64,000 bases of DNA from UBA5859 sp041940025 (GCA_041940025.1 JBGTSY010000013.1:1-64000); one strand, 5' to 3'; numbered from the stretch's first letter, positions 44,460 through 54,790 are shown. Notes: generated by a model from the sequence alone, not told the origin. Translations and numbers: made by a program.

Positions 44460-44600
44460 TGTTATGGGTGTCTCACGTGTGTTCTGAAGTATCCAATTTG
44501 CTTAGAATTGACAGACAACGCGATAGGTTTGCTATAGTCTATTTTTGGCATTTTAGTCTACCGTCATTCAATGCATTAAGTATAGGGTCATACGGAGAAG

Positions 44601-47510
44601 ATGGACCAAATTTCCGCGTATTCACTCGATTCATTACTAGCAGAATACCCAAAAGCGCATCAACAGCGGTTAATCACTTATTGGGATAGATTTTCTCAAT
44701 CTTTGCACGCAACAGATACAACTTTTCGTTGGCAGGCAGAATTTGTGCGCAGTCTATTGCGGGTATGGTATGCCAGTGAGTTTGTAGCGGATTTTTGCAT
44801 TCAGCAGCCCATTGCATTTCTATCGTTGAAAATGAGTGGTGACATGCATAGAACATATTCCTCCGATGAATATGTGTGTATTGTTAAGGTGGCGCTTGCA
44901 GCTGTTGAAAATAAGATCGAGCTGATGTCCGCTTTAAGGCAGTTGAGACAGCGAGAGATGGTGCGCATCGCTTGGCGAGATCTATTGGGGTGGTCATGTA
45001 TAGACGAAAATCTTCATGATTTATCCTCCTTGGCGGACGCATGTATTTCTGAGAGTTTGCACGTGATTCAGCGTCTCAATGAACACAAATGGGGCCGACC
45101 GTTTACAGATGACGGTAAATTGGTAGCGGGAATCGTTTTAGGGATGGGGAAATTGGGGGCTCGGGAGTTAAATTTTTCTTCCGATGTGGATCTGATCTAT
45201 ACCTATGAAGAAGCTGGCGAGACGCGACATGGTGAACTTTCTATTGACAATCATCTCTACTTTGAAAAAGTCTACAAACAACTCACATCGGTACTAGAGG
45301 CTATCACCGAGGAAGGATTTGTTTTTCGTGTCGACACACGGCTGCGTCCATTTGGAGAGAGTGGTGCACTAGTGGTGAGTTTTGCCGCGATTGAAGATTA
45401 TTATGAAGCCTATGGCCGAGATTGGGAGCGGTACGCCTTCATTAAGGCCCGCGTCGTCGCAGGGTGTGTGCAGACCGGTGAACGATTGTTGGCAAAACTG
45501 CGTCCTTTTATTTACCGGCGTTATTTGGATTACAGTGCCTTTGAATCCTTGCGTCAGATGAAACACTTAATCAGCAGCGAAGTAAAACGCAAAGGTATGC
45601 AGGACAATGTCAAATTGGGTGCGGGCGGGATTCGAGAAATCGAATTTATAGGCCAGATGTTTCAGTTGATTCGTGGTGGTCGCGCATTGGAATATCAATG
45701 TCGGCAGATAAGGCCAATTTTAAGTTTATTGCAACGGGATGGTTATTTGAGCGTAGAGGCGGCCACTTCGCTGATCTCAGCATATGAGTTTTTACGCCAA
45801 ACGGAGCACCGACTACAAATGTGGCGGGACCAGCAAACCCATCAATTACCGGTAGAATCCCAAGCTCGGGACATCTTGGCATCTTCTATGGGATTCGAAG
45901 ATTGGGAAAAATTTGCCAGTGAGTTGCAAGCGATTCGTTGTCGAGTGCAACAACAATTTGAAAACATAGTGCTCATGCCTGGCGGTCCCCGTACGGTACC
46001 TAGTGAACACAATCAGTTTACTTCCCTTTGGCACTCGATTGATGATGCAGATAACAACACTCTGATCAGTAAATTTTCTGATTTAGGATTTGCCTCACCG
46101 GTTGAAACGGTAGAAACCCTGCTTCACAGCCGCCGCTCTTTTTGGTATCGAACTTTATCTTCATCGGCCAGATCCCGTGTTGATGAGATGATGGCATCCG
46201 TATTTTTCGAGCTGACTCAGCTCAGTAATAAAGATGTGACTTTACTCAGAGTATTAATGCTCTTTGAAGCTATTTCTGGTCGATCTGTCTATTTCGCATT
46301 GATGTTCGAACATCCACAGGTGCTCAAACGATTAATTGAATTGGTCTCAGCAAGTCAGTGGATAACAGATACTTTGGCACAGCAACCAATCTTGCTTGAT
46401 GAACTAATCGATCCGCGTCTTTTATTTGATCCTCTTGATCCAGAAGCGTTGAAACAAGATTTGGAAAATCGGCTTGAAGCAGTGAGTGACTATGACGTGG
46501 AGCAACAGATCGAGGTGTTGCATCAGTTCAAGGAGACGCACTCACTGCGTGTGGCGGCTACCGATATATTGGGCAAACGGCCATTGATGAAGGTGAGTGA
46601 TTACTTGACCACACTGGCGGAAATGATTGTGGATAAAGTGTTTCACTTAGCCTGGAATGAACAACGACAGCGTCACGGTAAACCAAGTGTGCAAAAGGGC
46701 ATGCGGGAGTCAGGATTTGCAGTGATTGCCTATGGTAAGTTGGGTGGATTAGAACTCAGCTATAGTTCGGATTTAGATCTTGTCTTTCTGCACGCAGGTG
46801 AAGAGGAAGGTGTCACCGACGGGGAACGACCAATCGACAATCATCTCTTCTATAGTCGATTGGCGCGACGCATGTTACATTTTCTGCAAATCCGCACTTT
46901 GTCAGGTGTGTTGTATGAGGTGGATTTGCGTTTGCGTCCTCAAGGGAACTCCGGATTCTTGGTCAGTTCTATGGAAGCGTTCAAACTCTATCAACGAGAA
47001 GATGCCTGGACCTGGGAGCATCAGGCGCTGGTTCGAGCCCGTCCAGTAGTGGGTGATCCCGTGCTATGTGACTGGTTTCAGTCTCAGCGATTGGACATCT
47101 TGTGTCACTCTCGAGATCCGGCTCAGGTGGCAACTGATGTAGTCACCATGCGGGAAAAAATGCGTGAAAATGTGCGCGCACCGGGCAATTTAGAAATGAA
47201 GCACGGTGTCGGTGGGTTGATTGATATAGAGTTTATGGTGCAATTTTTAGTATTGGCTTATGCAGCTGAGCATCCTGAGTTGGCTCACTTTTCTGATAAT
47301 GTGCGTATTTTGGAAGCCGCACAGCGGGTACACCTACTGAGATCTGAAGAGGCCGCTTTTTTGCGAAAGACCTACCTATTGATGCGGCTTCAACTACATC
47401 GACGTGCGTTAGGGGTGGCAGAGGATGTGTCAGCGCGAAAAATACTAGAAGAATCTAGATCAAGAGTGGAGAAAATCTGGCATAATCTCCTCATTTTTGC
47501 AGATAGTTGA
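44601..47510 (+). CDS. glnE: bifunctional glutamine synthetase adenylyltransferase/adenylyl-removase
   Basis: A 969-residue enzyme that adenylylates and de-adenylylates glutamine synthetase in response to nitrogen status. It consists of two similar halves, each with a nucleotidyltransferase core: GMGKLGARELNFSSDVDLIY in the N-terminal removase half and AYGKLGGLELSYSSDLDLVF in the C-terminal transferase half. The C-terminal region contains ARPVVGDP and the KHGVGGLIDIEFMVQ segment. The length is close to the enterobacterial protein (946). It is followed by ilvE at 32 bases. Confidence 0.96.
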   Translation: MDQISAYSLDSLLAEYPKAHQQRLITYWDRFSQSLHATDTTFRWQAEFVRSLLRVWYASEFVADFCIQQPIAFLSLKMSGDMHRTYSSDEYVCIVKVALAAVENKIELMSALRQLRQREMVRIAWRDLLGWSCIDENLHDLSSLADACISESLHVIQRLNEHKWGRPFTDDGKLVAGIVLGMGKLGARELNFSSDVDLIYTYEEAGETRHGELSIDNHLYFEKVYKQLTSVLEAITEEGFVFRVDTRLRPFGESGALVVSFAAIEDYYEAYGRDWERYAFIKARVVAGCVQTGERLLAKLRPFIYRRYLDYSAFESLRQMKHLISSEVKRKGMQDNVKLGAGGIREIEFIGQMFQLIRGGRALEYQCRQIRPILSLLQRDGYLSVEAATSLISAYEFLRQTEHRLQMWRDQQTHQLPVESQARDILASSMGFEDWEKFASELQAIRCRVQQQFENIVLMPGGPRTVPSEHNQFTSLWHSIDDADNNTLISKFSDLGFASPVETVETLLHSRRSFWYRTLSSSARSRVDEMMASVFFELTQLSNKDVTLLRVLMLFEAISGRSVYFALMFEHPQVLKRLIELVSASQWITDTLAQQPILLDELIDPRLLFDPLDPEALKQDLENRLEAVSDYDVEQQIEVLHQFKETHSLRVAATDILGKRPLMKVSDYLTTLAEMIVDKVFHLAWNEQRQRHGKPSVQKGMRESGFAVIAYGKLGGLELSYSSDLDLVFLHAGEEEGVTDGERPIDNHLFYSRLARRMLHFLQIRTLSGVLYEVDLRLRPQGNSGFLVSSMEAFKLYQREDAWTWEHQALVRARPVVGDPVLCDWFQSQRLDILCHSRDPAQVATDVVTMREKMRENVRAPGNLEMKHGVGGLIDIEFMVQFLVLAYAAEHPELAHFSDNVRILEAAQRVHLLRSEEAAFLRKTYLLMRLQLHRRALGVAEDVSARKILEESRSRVEKIWHNLLIFADS

Positions 47511-47542
47511 ATAAATTCGGTAGAGTTTAGGAGAGTCGGACG

Positions 47543-48463
47543 ATGATGGATGACAGAGAGGGTGTCATCTGGTTAGATGGTGAGTTGGTACCCTGGCGCG
47601 ATGCCAAGGTGCACGTGTTAACTCATACGCTACATTATGGGTTAGGGGTGTTCGAAGGGGTACGGGCCTACGAAGCGCAACAGGGTACCGCCATTTTTCG
47701 GTTAAAAGAGCACACCGACAGATTGTTTCGATCCGCTAAGATCCTCAATATGAGTATTCCTTTTGATAAGGAGATCATCAATCAGGGGCAACGACAGGTA
47801 GTAGTGGAGAACAACCTCAAGTCGGCCTATATCCGACCCATGTGTTTTTATGGCTCGGAAGGTATGGGATTACATGCCCATGGTTTAAAGACTCACGTAA
47901 TGGTGGCTGCGTGGTCTTGGGGTGCCTATTTGGGTGAAGAGAGTCTGACTCGTGGGATCCGTGTCAAAACCTCTTCTTTTACTCGGCACCATGTCAATAT
48001 CACCATGTGTAAGGCCAAGGCGAATGGCAACTACATGAACTCCATGTTGGCGCTGCAAGAAGCGCAACAGTCCGGCTTCGATGAAGCTTTATTGCTTGAT
48101 GTGGATGGCTATGTGGCTGAGGGAAGCGGTGAAAATATTTTTATCGTACGTGATGGGGTGATTTACACGCCTGAGCTGACCTCTGCATTGGAAGGCATTA
48201 CCCGCGATACAATCTTAACGCTCGCAGCGGAATTTGGTTACCAGTGTCGAGAAAAACGTATCACACGGGATGAAGTTTATGTGGCCGATGAGGCATTTTT
48301 TACTGGAACTGCGGCTGAGGTGACGCCTATCCGTGAACTGGATAATCGTACAATTGGCAATGGCGGCCGTGGCCCAATCACGGAAAAACTTCAGACGGCT
48401 TACTTGGATTTGGTAGCCGGTAAAAATAAGAAGTATGTGGAGTGGTTGGATCCAGTCAATTGA
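47543..48463 (+). CDS. ilvE: branched-chain amino acid aminotransferase
   Basis: A 306-residue fold-type IV PLP enzyme that performs the last step of valine, leucine and isoleucine synthesis. Typical segments are HTLHYGLGVFEGVRAY, the PLP lysine in CKAKANGNYMNS and EGSGENIFIVRDG. The start has two adjacent ATG codons, either of which may be used. The gene follows glnE closely, as it does in Pseudomonas. Confidence 0.96.
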   Translation: MMDDREGVIWLDGELVPWRDAKVHVLTHTLHYGLGVFEGVRAYEAQQGTAIFRLKEHTDRLFRSAKILNMSIPFDKEIINQGQRQVVVENNLKSAYIRPMCFYGSEGMGLHAHGLKTHVMVAAWSWGAYLGEESLTRGIRVKTSSFTRHHVNITMCKAKANGNYMNSMLALQEAQQSGFDEALLLDVDGYVAEGSGENIFIVRDGVIYTPELTSALEGITRDTILTLAAEFGYQCREKRITRDEVYVADEAFFTGTAAEVTPIRELDNRTIGNGGRGPITEKLQTAYLDLVAGKNKKYVEWLDPVN

Positions 48464-48619
48464 TAAACCAGATTTCTATTGGCAAACTGCGATAGACTGT
48501 CGCTAGGCTATGTTTTACAGCCAGTGCATCAAAAGTGAATTGCGACACATGGCGTGGCGCAGTGAAAGTGTGAAGTGAATTCAGTAGGCGGTGAATCAGG
48601 GACTGGATAACAGGCCCGG

Positions 48620-50377
48620 TTATAAGAGAATATCACTGTCGGAAGAGGTTTCTTGTGCCCTGAATAGTGTGTCATACAAGGTTTGGTACAAACCGGGTTG
48701 GTGCATTAACTGTTGATGGGTGCCTTGCTGAACAATCTCTCCCTGATCCATGACTAGGATGCGATCCGCCTGTTCTACAGTTTGCAGCCTATGGGCAATG
48801 ATAATCGTTGTGCGATCCACTTTTAGTACTTCTAGTGCTTGTCTGATAATCTCTTCCGACTGATTGTCCAATGCAGACGTTGCTTCATCGAGTATAAGTA
48901 TGGGCGCATTTTTCAGAAAGGCTCGAGCTAGGGCAATGCGTTGTCTTTGTCCACCTGAAACCCGGCCACCATTTTGCCCCAAATCGGTGTTTAATCCTTG
49001 TTCCAATGGTTGCGCGAACTCCATCACATGAGCGGCGATCGCCGCACCTTCAATCTCCGTGAGTGAGGCGTCAGAATTATCTCCGTAGGCGATATTGGCA
49101 GCGATGGAATCATTAAAGAGTTGAGTCTCCTGCGTGACCAAAGCTATTCGCTGTCTTAGCGCCTGAAGTTCATATTCTTGCAAATCAATACCGTCGAGCA
49201 AGATAGAGCCTTCCTGGGGTGCATAAAAACGCGGAATTAAAGAGACTAACGTAGATTTGCCGCTACCAGATGGTCCAACTAAGGCAACGGTCTCCCCGGC
49301 ATGGATGGTAACGGAAATATTTTTCAAAACTCGAATGCTTTGATATTGAAAGGACACATTTTCGAATCTGATTTCACCCTGACAACTGGGCAAGGCATGT
49401 TGTCCTTCATTGGCTTCGGGCGTTTCATCCAATAAGGTGAAAACACTTTCAGCTGCTGCTAACCCCTGTTGCAACTTGGTGTTCACACCTGTTAGACGTT
49501 TCACGGGCGAGAACAGCATGGCCATGGCACCAAAAAAAGAGACAAACGTGCCCACAGTGAGTTCATTGGCTGCGGACTCTAGTGAGGCCCAGTAGATGAT
49601 AATCGCTAAGGAAGAGGCGACAAGTAATTGCACCAATGAGACATTAATGGAGTTGGCGACAACGTTTTTTACCGCCAGTCGTCGTACCCAATTAGAGCGA
49701 AAATCAAATCGGTCTGTTTCATATTGCTGACCACCAAAAATTTTAACGATGCGGTTGGCAGCCACCGTTTCTTCTAATATTTGTGTGAGATCTGCCATGG
49801 CGCTTTGCATGCGTTTACTCAAAGTTCTCAATCTTTTCGCTGCCAGCCAGACAATTAATATAATAGCGGGCATGACAATAAACACGATCAGACTCAACTT
49901 CCAATTCAGATACAACATCCATGCTAACAGACTGATAATGGTTAAACTGTCCCGGATCAGCGTGGTGAGTGTCTTAGTGGCGGCGTCGGTAACTTGATTG
50001 GCATCAAAAGTGATTTTAGAAATCATTTCACCTTTGCTGTGATTATCATAGTAGGCTGCGGGAAGTTGTAGGTATTTTTCAAACATCTTTTGACGTAGAT
50101 CCATCACCACTCGGGAAGCGATACTCTGCATGCCAACTGTGCTGACAAAGTGAGTGATACCGCGAAACAGAAAAATCCCCACTAAAATGAGTGGCAGTAG
50201 TTTGATCAGGGCGGGATCCTTTTCGACAAAATTGCCATCTAAAAGCGGCTTCATTAACGCAGCTAAGCTGGCTTCGGAAATGGCATATAGAGAGGTGGCG
50301 ACTATTGCCAATGTAAAAATTACCCAATAGGGCAATACATATTTGAGCAAGCGAGCATACAGCTGTTTTGAGGTCAT
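48620..50377 (-). CDS. msbA: lipid A export ATP-binding/permease protein MsbA
   Basis: A 585-residue ABC half-transporter that flips core lipid A across the inner membrane as a homodimer. Six membrane helices (about 15-310) precede an ATPase domain with Walker A VGPSGSGKS, signature VSGGQRQRIALARA and Walker B LILDEATSALD. The wording of the N-terminal half and the C-terminal end fits MsbA better than other ABC exporters. It diverges from waaA with about 200 bases between. Confidence 0.93.
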   Translation of the reverse strand: MTSKQLYARLLKYVLPYWVIFTLAIVATSLYAISEASLAALMKPLLDGNFVEKDPALIKLLPLILVGIFLFRGITHFVSTVGMQSIASRVVMDLRQKMFEKYLQLPAAYYDNHSKGEMISKITFDANQVTDAATKTLTTLIRDSLTIISLLAWMLYLNWKLSLIVFIVMPAIILIVWLAAKRLRTLSKRMQSAMADLTQILEETVAANRIVKIFGGQQYETDRFDFRSNWVRRLAVKNVVANSINVSLVQLLVASSLAIIIYWASLESAANELTVGTFVSFFGAMAMLFSPVKRLTGVNTKLQQGLAAAESVFTLLDETPEANEGQHALPSCQGEIRFENVSFQYQSIRVLKNISVTIHAGETVALVGPSGSGKSTLVSLIPRFYAPQEGSILLDGIDLQEYELQALRQRIALVTQETQLFNDSIAANIAYGDNSDASLTEIEGAAIAAHVMEFAQPLEQGLNTDLGQNGGRVSGGQRQRIALARAFLKNAPILILDEATSALDNQSEEIIRQALEVLKVDRTTIIIAHRLQTVEQADRILVMDQGEIVQQGTHQQLMHQPGLYQTLYDTLFRAQETSSDSDILL

Positions 50378-50584
50378 AAATTAGTCGAAATGTGGATAAG
50401 ATGGTTTAAAATGGCGTCCATTCTATCAAATCAAGCCTCCATTAGGGATGAATGATCAGAGCTTGTCCATCATATAGTTGATGACCAGATCTATGAGAAA
50501 TCCCATTTAGCGAATTCCTGTTGGTACTTGGATGGTGAGAGTGCGCAGGGTTGTCAGTTCAAAATTGAAATCATAGATACAAGT

Positions 50585-51913
50585 ATGGATAAAACAGGAT
50601 CGGATCTAATCAAAGGGTGGAAGGGGGCTGATGGCCAGCGCTATTTATATAGTTTTATCCTCTATCTACTGACTCCATTGGTGATGTTGAGGTTATTGTG
50701 GCGTGCGAGAAAAACTCCTGATTACATAGACCATTGGCAGCAGAGGTTTGGTTACATTCAGGTTCCCGATAAGTTTCAGCAGGGGATTTGGATCCACGCA
50801 GTTTCATTTGGTGAGACCCAGGCGGCAAAACCTCTAGTCACCAGACTACAAGAGATCTATCCCGAAATACCTATACTGATAACCAATACCACGCCCACCG
50901 GCTCATCTTTGGTGCAGCACACTTGGGGAGAGGCTGTTTTTCAGTGTTATGCACCTTACGATCTGCCCACAGTGGTGAATCGATTTATCTGTCGAGCCAA
51001 ACCGAGACTGGCCATATTTATGGAGACGGAGATCTGGCCAAATCAAATACATCAATTGCAGAAACGAGGCGTGCCGGCACTGTTGATGAATGCTCGCTTG
51101 TCGGAAAAATCGGCCAGAGGATACAGACGCGTCCCCAACCTGACGAGAGAGATGTTGACTAAGTTAACAGCAGCCACGGTTCAAGATGAGGCGGATGCTA
51201 ATCGTTTTAAAAGCTTGGGCATGGCAGCAGACAGAATAAGCGTCACCGGTAGTATCAAATCAGATGTATTTATCCCGCCCAGCTTGGTAGAAGCAGGTCT
51301 GGCCTTACGCGCCTCTTTGGGGACTCACCGGCCGGTAGTGATTGCCGCGAGTACGCATGAGGGCGAAGAGACACAGGTCTTGGATGCCTTTGCGACGTTA
51401 ATACAATCAATTCCGGAAGTATTGCTCATTTTAGTGCCGCGTCACCCCGAACGGTTCGACAAGGTGGCACAATTAGTAAAAAAAAGAGGTTTTCATTACC
51501 ATCGACGTAGTGATAGCGGTGCAGTAGAGAGCACTTGTCAGATCTATATTGGCGACTCGATGGGTGAACTAATACTGTTTTACGCGGCAGCAGATGTGGC
51601 CTTTGTGGGGGGGAGTTTGGTTTCTGTCGGTGGTCATAATGTGCTCGAACCAGCGAGTTTGGGGATCCCGATATTGATGGGTCCACACAGATTTAATTTT
51701 GCTCAGATCTCCAGCGAGTTAATCCGCTGCGACGGTGCAGAAGAGGTGTGGGATCCAACCACGTTGGCAACCGCTTGGCGGTCGTTATTATTGGATGTCT
51801 CGCGCCGAGATGAGATGGGACAAGCAGCAAAAGAGATGGTGGATAAAAGTCGCGGCGCGCTAAAGCAGACAGTCGAAGTGATTCAAGAGCTATTGGAACG
51901 GCACACCTGTTAG
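50585..51913 (+). CDS. waaA: 3-deoxy-D-manno-octulosonic acid transferase
   Basis: About 442 residues. The enzyme adds Kdo to lipid IVA on the inner face of the cytoplasmic membrane. The N-terminal anchor (LYSFILYLLTPLVMLRLLWR) precedes the WQQRFGYI segment, HAVSFGETQAAKPL, TEIWPN and the donor-binding FVGGSLVSVGGHNVLEPASLGIP segments. The start is uncertain: an in-frame ATG at 50528 gives a 19-residue extension with no family support, and neither has a good ribosome binding site. The gene is convergent with the rhodanese, with a four-base overlap. Confidence 0.92.
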   Translation: MDKTGSDLIKGWKGADGQRYLYSFILYLLTPLVMLRLLWRARKTPDYIDHWQQRFGYIQVPDKFQQGIWIHAVSFGETQAAKPLVTRLQEIYPEIPILITNTTPTGSSLVQHTWGEAVFQCYAPYDLPTVVNRFICRAKPRLAIFMETEIWPNQIHQLQKRGVPALLMNARLSEKSARGYRRVPNLTREMLTKLTAATVQDEADANRFKSLGMAADRISVTGSIKSDVFIPPSLVEAGLALRASLGTHRPVVIAASTHEGEETQVLDAFATLIQSIPEVLLILVPRHPERFDKVAQLVKKRGFHYHRRSDSGAVESTCQIYIGDSMGELILFYAAADVAFVGGSLVSVGGHNVLEPASLGIPILMGPHRFNFAQISSELIRCDGAEEVWDPTTLATAWRSLLLDVSRRDEMGQAAKEMVDKSRGALKQTVEVIQELLERHTC

Positions 51914-52230
51914 TAAGTTTCCATTTTCCTATCCACTTCCTTTGCCCAAGCGTCTATACCGCCTTGCAAATTATGAATATTACGGATCCCCAGAAAGGTT
52001 TCGAGATATTTTGCTGCTTGGCGGGAACGATGTCCATAATGACAAATCGTCACAATAGCACGATCCATAGCTAGGAATTGATCCACCTGTTCCAACTCTT
52101 CCAGGGATATCAAGATAGACTCGGGAATATGGCACAGCTCATATTCCCAAGGCTGACGAACGTCTAACAACTGTGGTGGATTAGTCTGCTTCAACCACTG
52201 TCGCAATTCTGTCGGTGAGATCTGCCGCAT
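51910..52230 (-). CDS. rhodanese-like sulfurtransferase domain protein
   Basis: A 106-residue single rhodanese domain. The active-site loop is CHYGHRSRQ, with the sulfur-carrying cysteine at its start, preceded by the LLDVRQPWEYELCHIP opening and followed by GGIDAW. The start at 52230 is preferred because AGGGGAAA precedes it; a longer frame reaches 52317. Such proteins transfer sulfur or regulate redox state; the partner is not visible. It diverges from thiC, whose product is a radical enzyme with an iron-sulfur cluster, by about 190 bases. Confidence 0.85.
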   Translation of the reverse strand: MRQISPTELRQWLKQTNPPQLLDVRQPWEYELCHIPESILISLEELEQVDQFLAMDRAIVTICHYGHRSRQAAKYLETFLGIRNIHNLQGGIDAWAKEVDRKMETY

Positions 52231-52356
52231 CGATTTCCCCTGGCTTTTTAAGGTTATCGGCGTGGTGGGCAAGTGGATGAGGGACATCAAAGTTGCCATG
52301 TAGTGGGATTGGATCACTCTTTGATGTGGAATTTCGGTAGAATGTTGATTAATGAA

Positions 52357-52394
52357 ACCATATTAAAAAGTCAGTACCATATTAAAGAATCGGT
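52357..52394. repeat. two tandem 19-bp repeats just upstream of thiC
   Basis: The units ACCATATTAAAAAGTCAGT and ACCATATTAAAGAATCGGT are directly adjacent and agree at 16 of 19 positions. A third partial copy begins ACCAT at the next 19-base step. The array ends 28 bases before the thiC start codon. It could be a binding site array or a chance duplication. Confidence 0.6.
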
Positions 52395-52422
52395 ACCATG
52401 CCTTAAGAAAGAGGTTACGTAA

Positions 52423-54294
52423 ATGAGCGCCAGACCAGAATCAGCAAACAGACCGAAGACTCTTTTGGATGAGTCACTCCGTTTACCTTTTCCTGGTTCA
52501 CTGAAGTGTTATGTGAGTAACGAACAGGGTACTGTTCGAGTACCGATGCGCCGAGTACAACAGTCCGAAACGCCTACGCAATCAGGACAGGAGCCGAACC
52601 CTGATATTTATCTATACGATACTTCCGGACCGTACACAGATCCTGATGTTCCGTTGCATATCCATCAAGGTTTAGGTGCCATCAGAACAGATTGGTTAGA
52701 CAGACGCCCGGAGATTGAACTGTTACCGGGGCACTCATCAGAATATAGTCGCTCACGCTTAGATGAACACTCCCTGTCAGCGGTTCGGTTTCCCCATCAA
52801 GCACCGGTGAGGCGGGCAAAAACGGGAGCAAATGTGTCGCAAATGCATTATGCGCGCGAGGGCATTATTACCCCTGAAATGGAATTCGTGGCCATACGGG
52901 AAAACGAGTGCCGTCAACAGGCACTGGATGCAGGTTTGTTGAGGCAACATTCGGGAGAAGCTTTTGGTGCCCAAATTGGGCAAGAGATCACGGCTGAATT
53001 TGTGCGTCAGGAACTCGCATTGGGTCGCGCAATTATTCCTGCCAATGTCAATCATCCTGAACTGGAACCGATGATCATTGGCCGAAACTTTAAGGTCAAA
53101 GTCAATGCCAACATTGGTAATTCGGCGCTGAGCTCGGGTATTGCAGAGGAAGTAGAGAAGTTAGTCTGGGCCATTCGCTGGGGTGCTGATACGGTGATGG
53201 ATCTCTCCACGGGCAAACACATACATGAGACGCGGGAATGGATTATACGTAATTCACCTGTGCCCATAGGCACGGTGCCCATCTACCAAGCTTTGGAGAA
53301 GGTAGAAGGCATTGCGGAGGAGCTGAGTTGGGAGATCATGAGAGATACCCTAATCGAGCAGGCAGAGCAAGGCGTAGATTATTTTACGCTGCATGCAGGG
53401 GTGCTGTTGCGTTATGTGCCTTTGGCAGCTGAACGCGTGACGGGAGTGGTCTCTCGTGGCGGCTCCATTATGGCTAAATGGTGCTTGGCACATCACCAAG
53501 AGAACTTTTTATATAGTCACTTTGAAGAGATATGCGAGATCGCCAAAGCTTATGATGTCTCATTCTCATTAGGAGATGGATTGCGCCCCGGTTCAGTTGC
53601 AGATGCCAATGATGCGGCGCAATTTGCAGAGTTAGAAACATTGGGTGAACTGACAAAAGTGGCTTGGCAACATGATGTGCAGGTGATGATTGAAGGGCCG
53701 GGTCATGTGCCTATGCAATTAATTAAAGCCAACATGGACAAACAACTCGACAGCTGTATGGAAGCCCCTTTCTATACTCTTGGGCCGCTTACCACTGATA
53801 TTGCCCCTGCCTATGATCACATCACCTCTGCCATCGGAGCAGGCATGATAGGGTGGTATGGTTGCGCCATGCTTTGCTATGTGACGCCGAAAGAACATCT
53901 CGGTCTACCCGATCGAGAAGATGTGCGCGAAGGTATGGTAGCTTATCGAATCGCTGCCCATGCGGCAGATTTGGCGAAAGGATTACCCGGCGCCCAAATT
54001 AGAGACAACGCGCTGTCAAAGGCGAGATTTGAATTTCGCTGGCAAGATCAATTTAATCTCAGTTTGGATCCAGAACGGGCACGCGAATATCATGATGCCA
54101 CTTTGCCCAAAGAGGCGCACAAATTTTCCCACTTTTGCTCTATGTGTGGTCCTAAGTTTTGCTCTATGGAGATCAGCCAACAAATACGTGGTCTTAGTAG
54201 CCAGTCCACTGAACAGCAACAGATCGAGTTGGGATTAAAGGAAAAGTCATTGGAGTTTAAAAGATCGGGACGAAAACTTTATAGAAAAAGTTGA
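52423..54294 (+). CDS. thiC: phosphomethylpyrimidine synthase ThiC
   Basis: A 623-residue radical SAM enzyme that converts aminoimidazole ribotide to hydroxymethylpyrimidine phosphate in thiamine synthesis. The N-terminal domain has DTSGPYTDP; the barrel has RNSPVPIGTVPIYQALEK in pieces, MIEGPGHVP and the zinc-binding GWYGCAMLCYVTPKEHLGLP region. The C-terminal iron-sulfur motif is CSMCGPKFCSM. The length is typical of the long bacterial form. No TPP riboswitch was recognised in the roughly 190 bases before the start codon, where this gene family usually has one. Confidence 0.96.
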   Translation: MSARPESANRPKTLLDESLRLPFPGSLKCYVSNEQGTVRVPMRRVQQSETPTQSGQEPNPDIYLYDTSGPYTDPDVPLHIHQGLGAIRTDWLDRRPEIELLPGHSSEYSRSRLDEHSLSAVRFPHQAPVRRAKTGANVSQMHYAREGIITPEMEFVAIRENECRQQALDAGLLRQHSGEAFGAQIGQEITAEFVRQELALGRAIIPANVNHPELEPMIIGRNFKVKVNANIGNSALSSGIAEEVEKLVWAIRWGADTVMDLSTGKHIHETREWIIRNSPVPIGTVPIYQALEKVEGIAEELSWEIMRDTLIEQAEQGVDYFTLHAGVLLRYVPLAAERVTGVVSRGGSIMAKWCLAHHQENFLYSHFEEICEIAKAYDVSFSLGDGLRPGSVADANDAAQFAELETLGELTKVAWQHDVQVMIEGPGHVPMQLIKANMDKQLDSCMEAPFYTLGPLTTDIAPAYDHITSAIGAGMIGWYGCAMLCYVTPKEHLGLPDREDVREGMVAYRIAAHAADLAKGLPGAQIRDNALSKARFEFRWQDQFNLSLDPERAREYHDATLPKEAHKFSHFCSMCGPKFCSMEISQQIRGLSSQSTEQQQIELGLKEKSLEFKRSGRKLYRKS

Positions 54295-54742
54295 GTATGT
54301 GTTTTTATGTATTTGGAGTATCAACACTGCATTCAGCGAGTCGACCCGCATAAGACTCCTTCGTTCTGAAGGTCGCGCAATTTAGAGTCCCATACTTTTC
54401 CATTCAGGAGAGAATGTGCCTATCTAGCAATCTAGACTCGTGAATATCGAGAGCGGAGGGCTTTTTACTAGTGAAATAACTGCAGTGTGTGTCACTGTCT
54501 CTCCAGTTTGCGCTACCTCTTGTAATAGGACTATGCAATTCCAATACTGCATTCGCCACATCTGTACCAGATCTGATAGAGGGTTGACGGTCTATTTTGC
54601 TCACAATAGCTAGTTCAAGATCGAAGCTTTTTTCCAAACCTGGATCCACTGGCCGTGAAGACGAATTTATGAATGAGAATGTGGCACAATTTTTTTTGAG
54701 TTTCGAATGAAAGTAAAGTGAGACGAAGTAAAAAACGCAACA
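54295..54742. other. about 450-bp intergenic region, no convincing gene
   Basis: A 116-codon minus-strand frame (54404-54754) is open but begins inside the terminator hairpin, has no ribosome binding site and has the look of chance coding. No tRNA or repeat was recognised. The region lies between thiC and the convergent alkB, so only 3' ends are expected here. Confidence 0.5.
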
Positions 54743-54776
54743 AAAAAGCCCCATTTCAGTTGAAATGAGGCTTTTT
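54743..54776. terminator. bidirectional rho-independent terminator between thiC and alkB
   Basis: AAAAAGCCcCATTTCA pairs with TGAAATGaGGCTTTTT across a two-base loop, with one mismatch. The A and T tracts on both sides allow it to work in both directions. It lies 15 bases after the alkB stop codon. Confidence 0.9.
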
Positions 54777-54790
54777 AAAATTAACAGAAT

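Noticed and set aside
54404..54754. 116-codon open frame on the minus strand between thiC and alkB
   Set aside because: It starts inside the terminator hairpin, has no ribosome binding site, and its translation shows no domain-like pattern.
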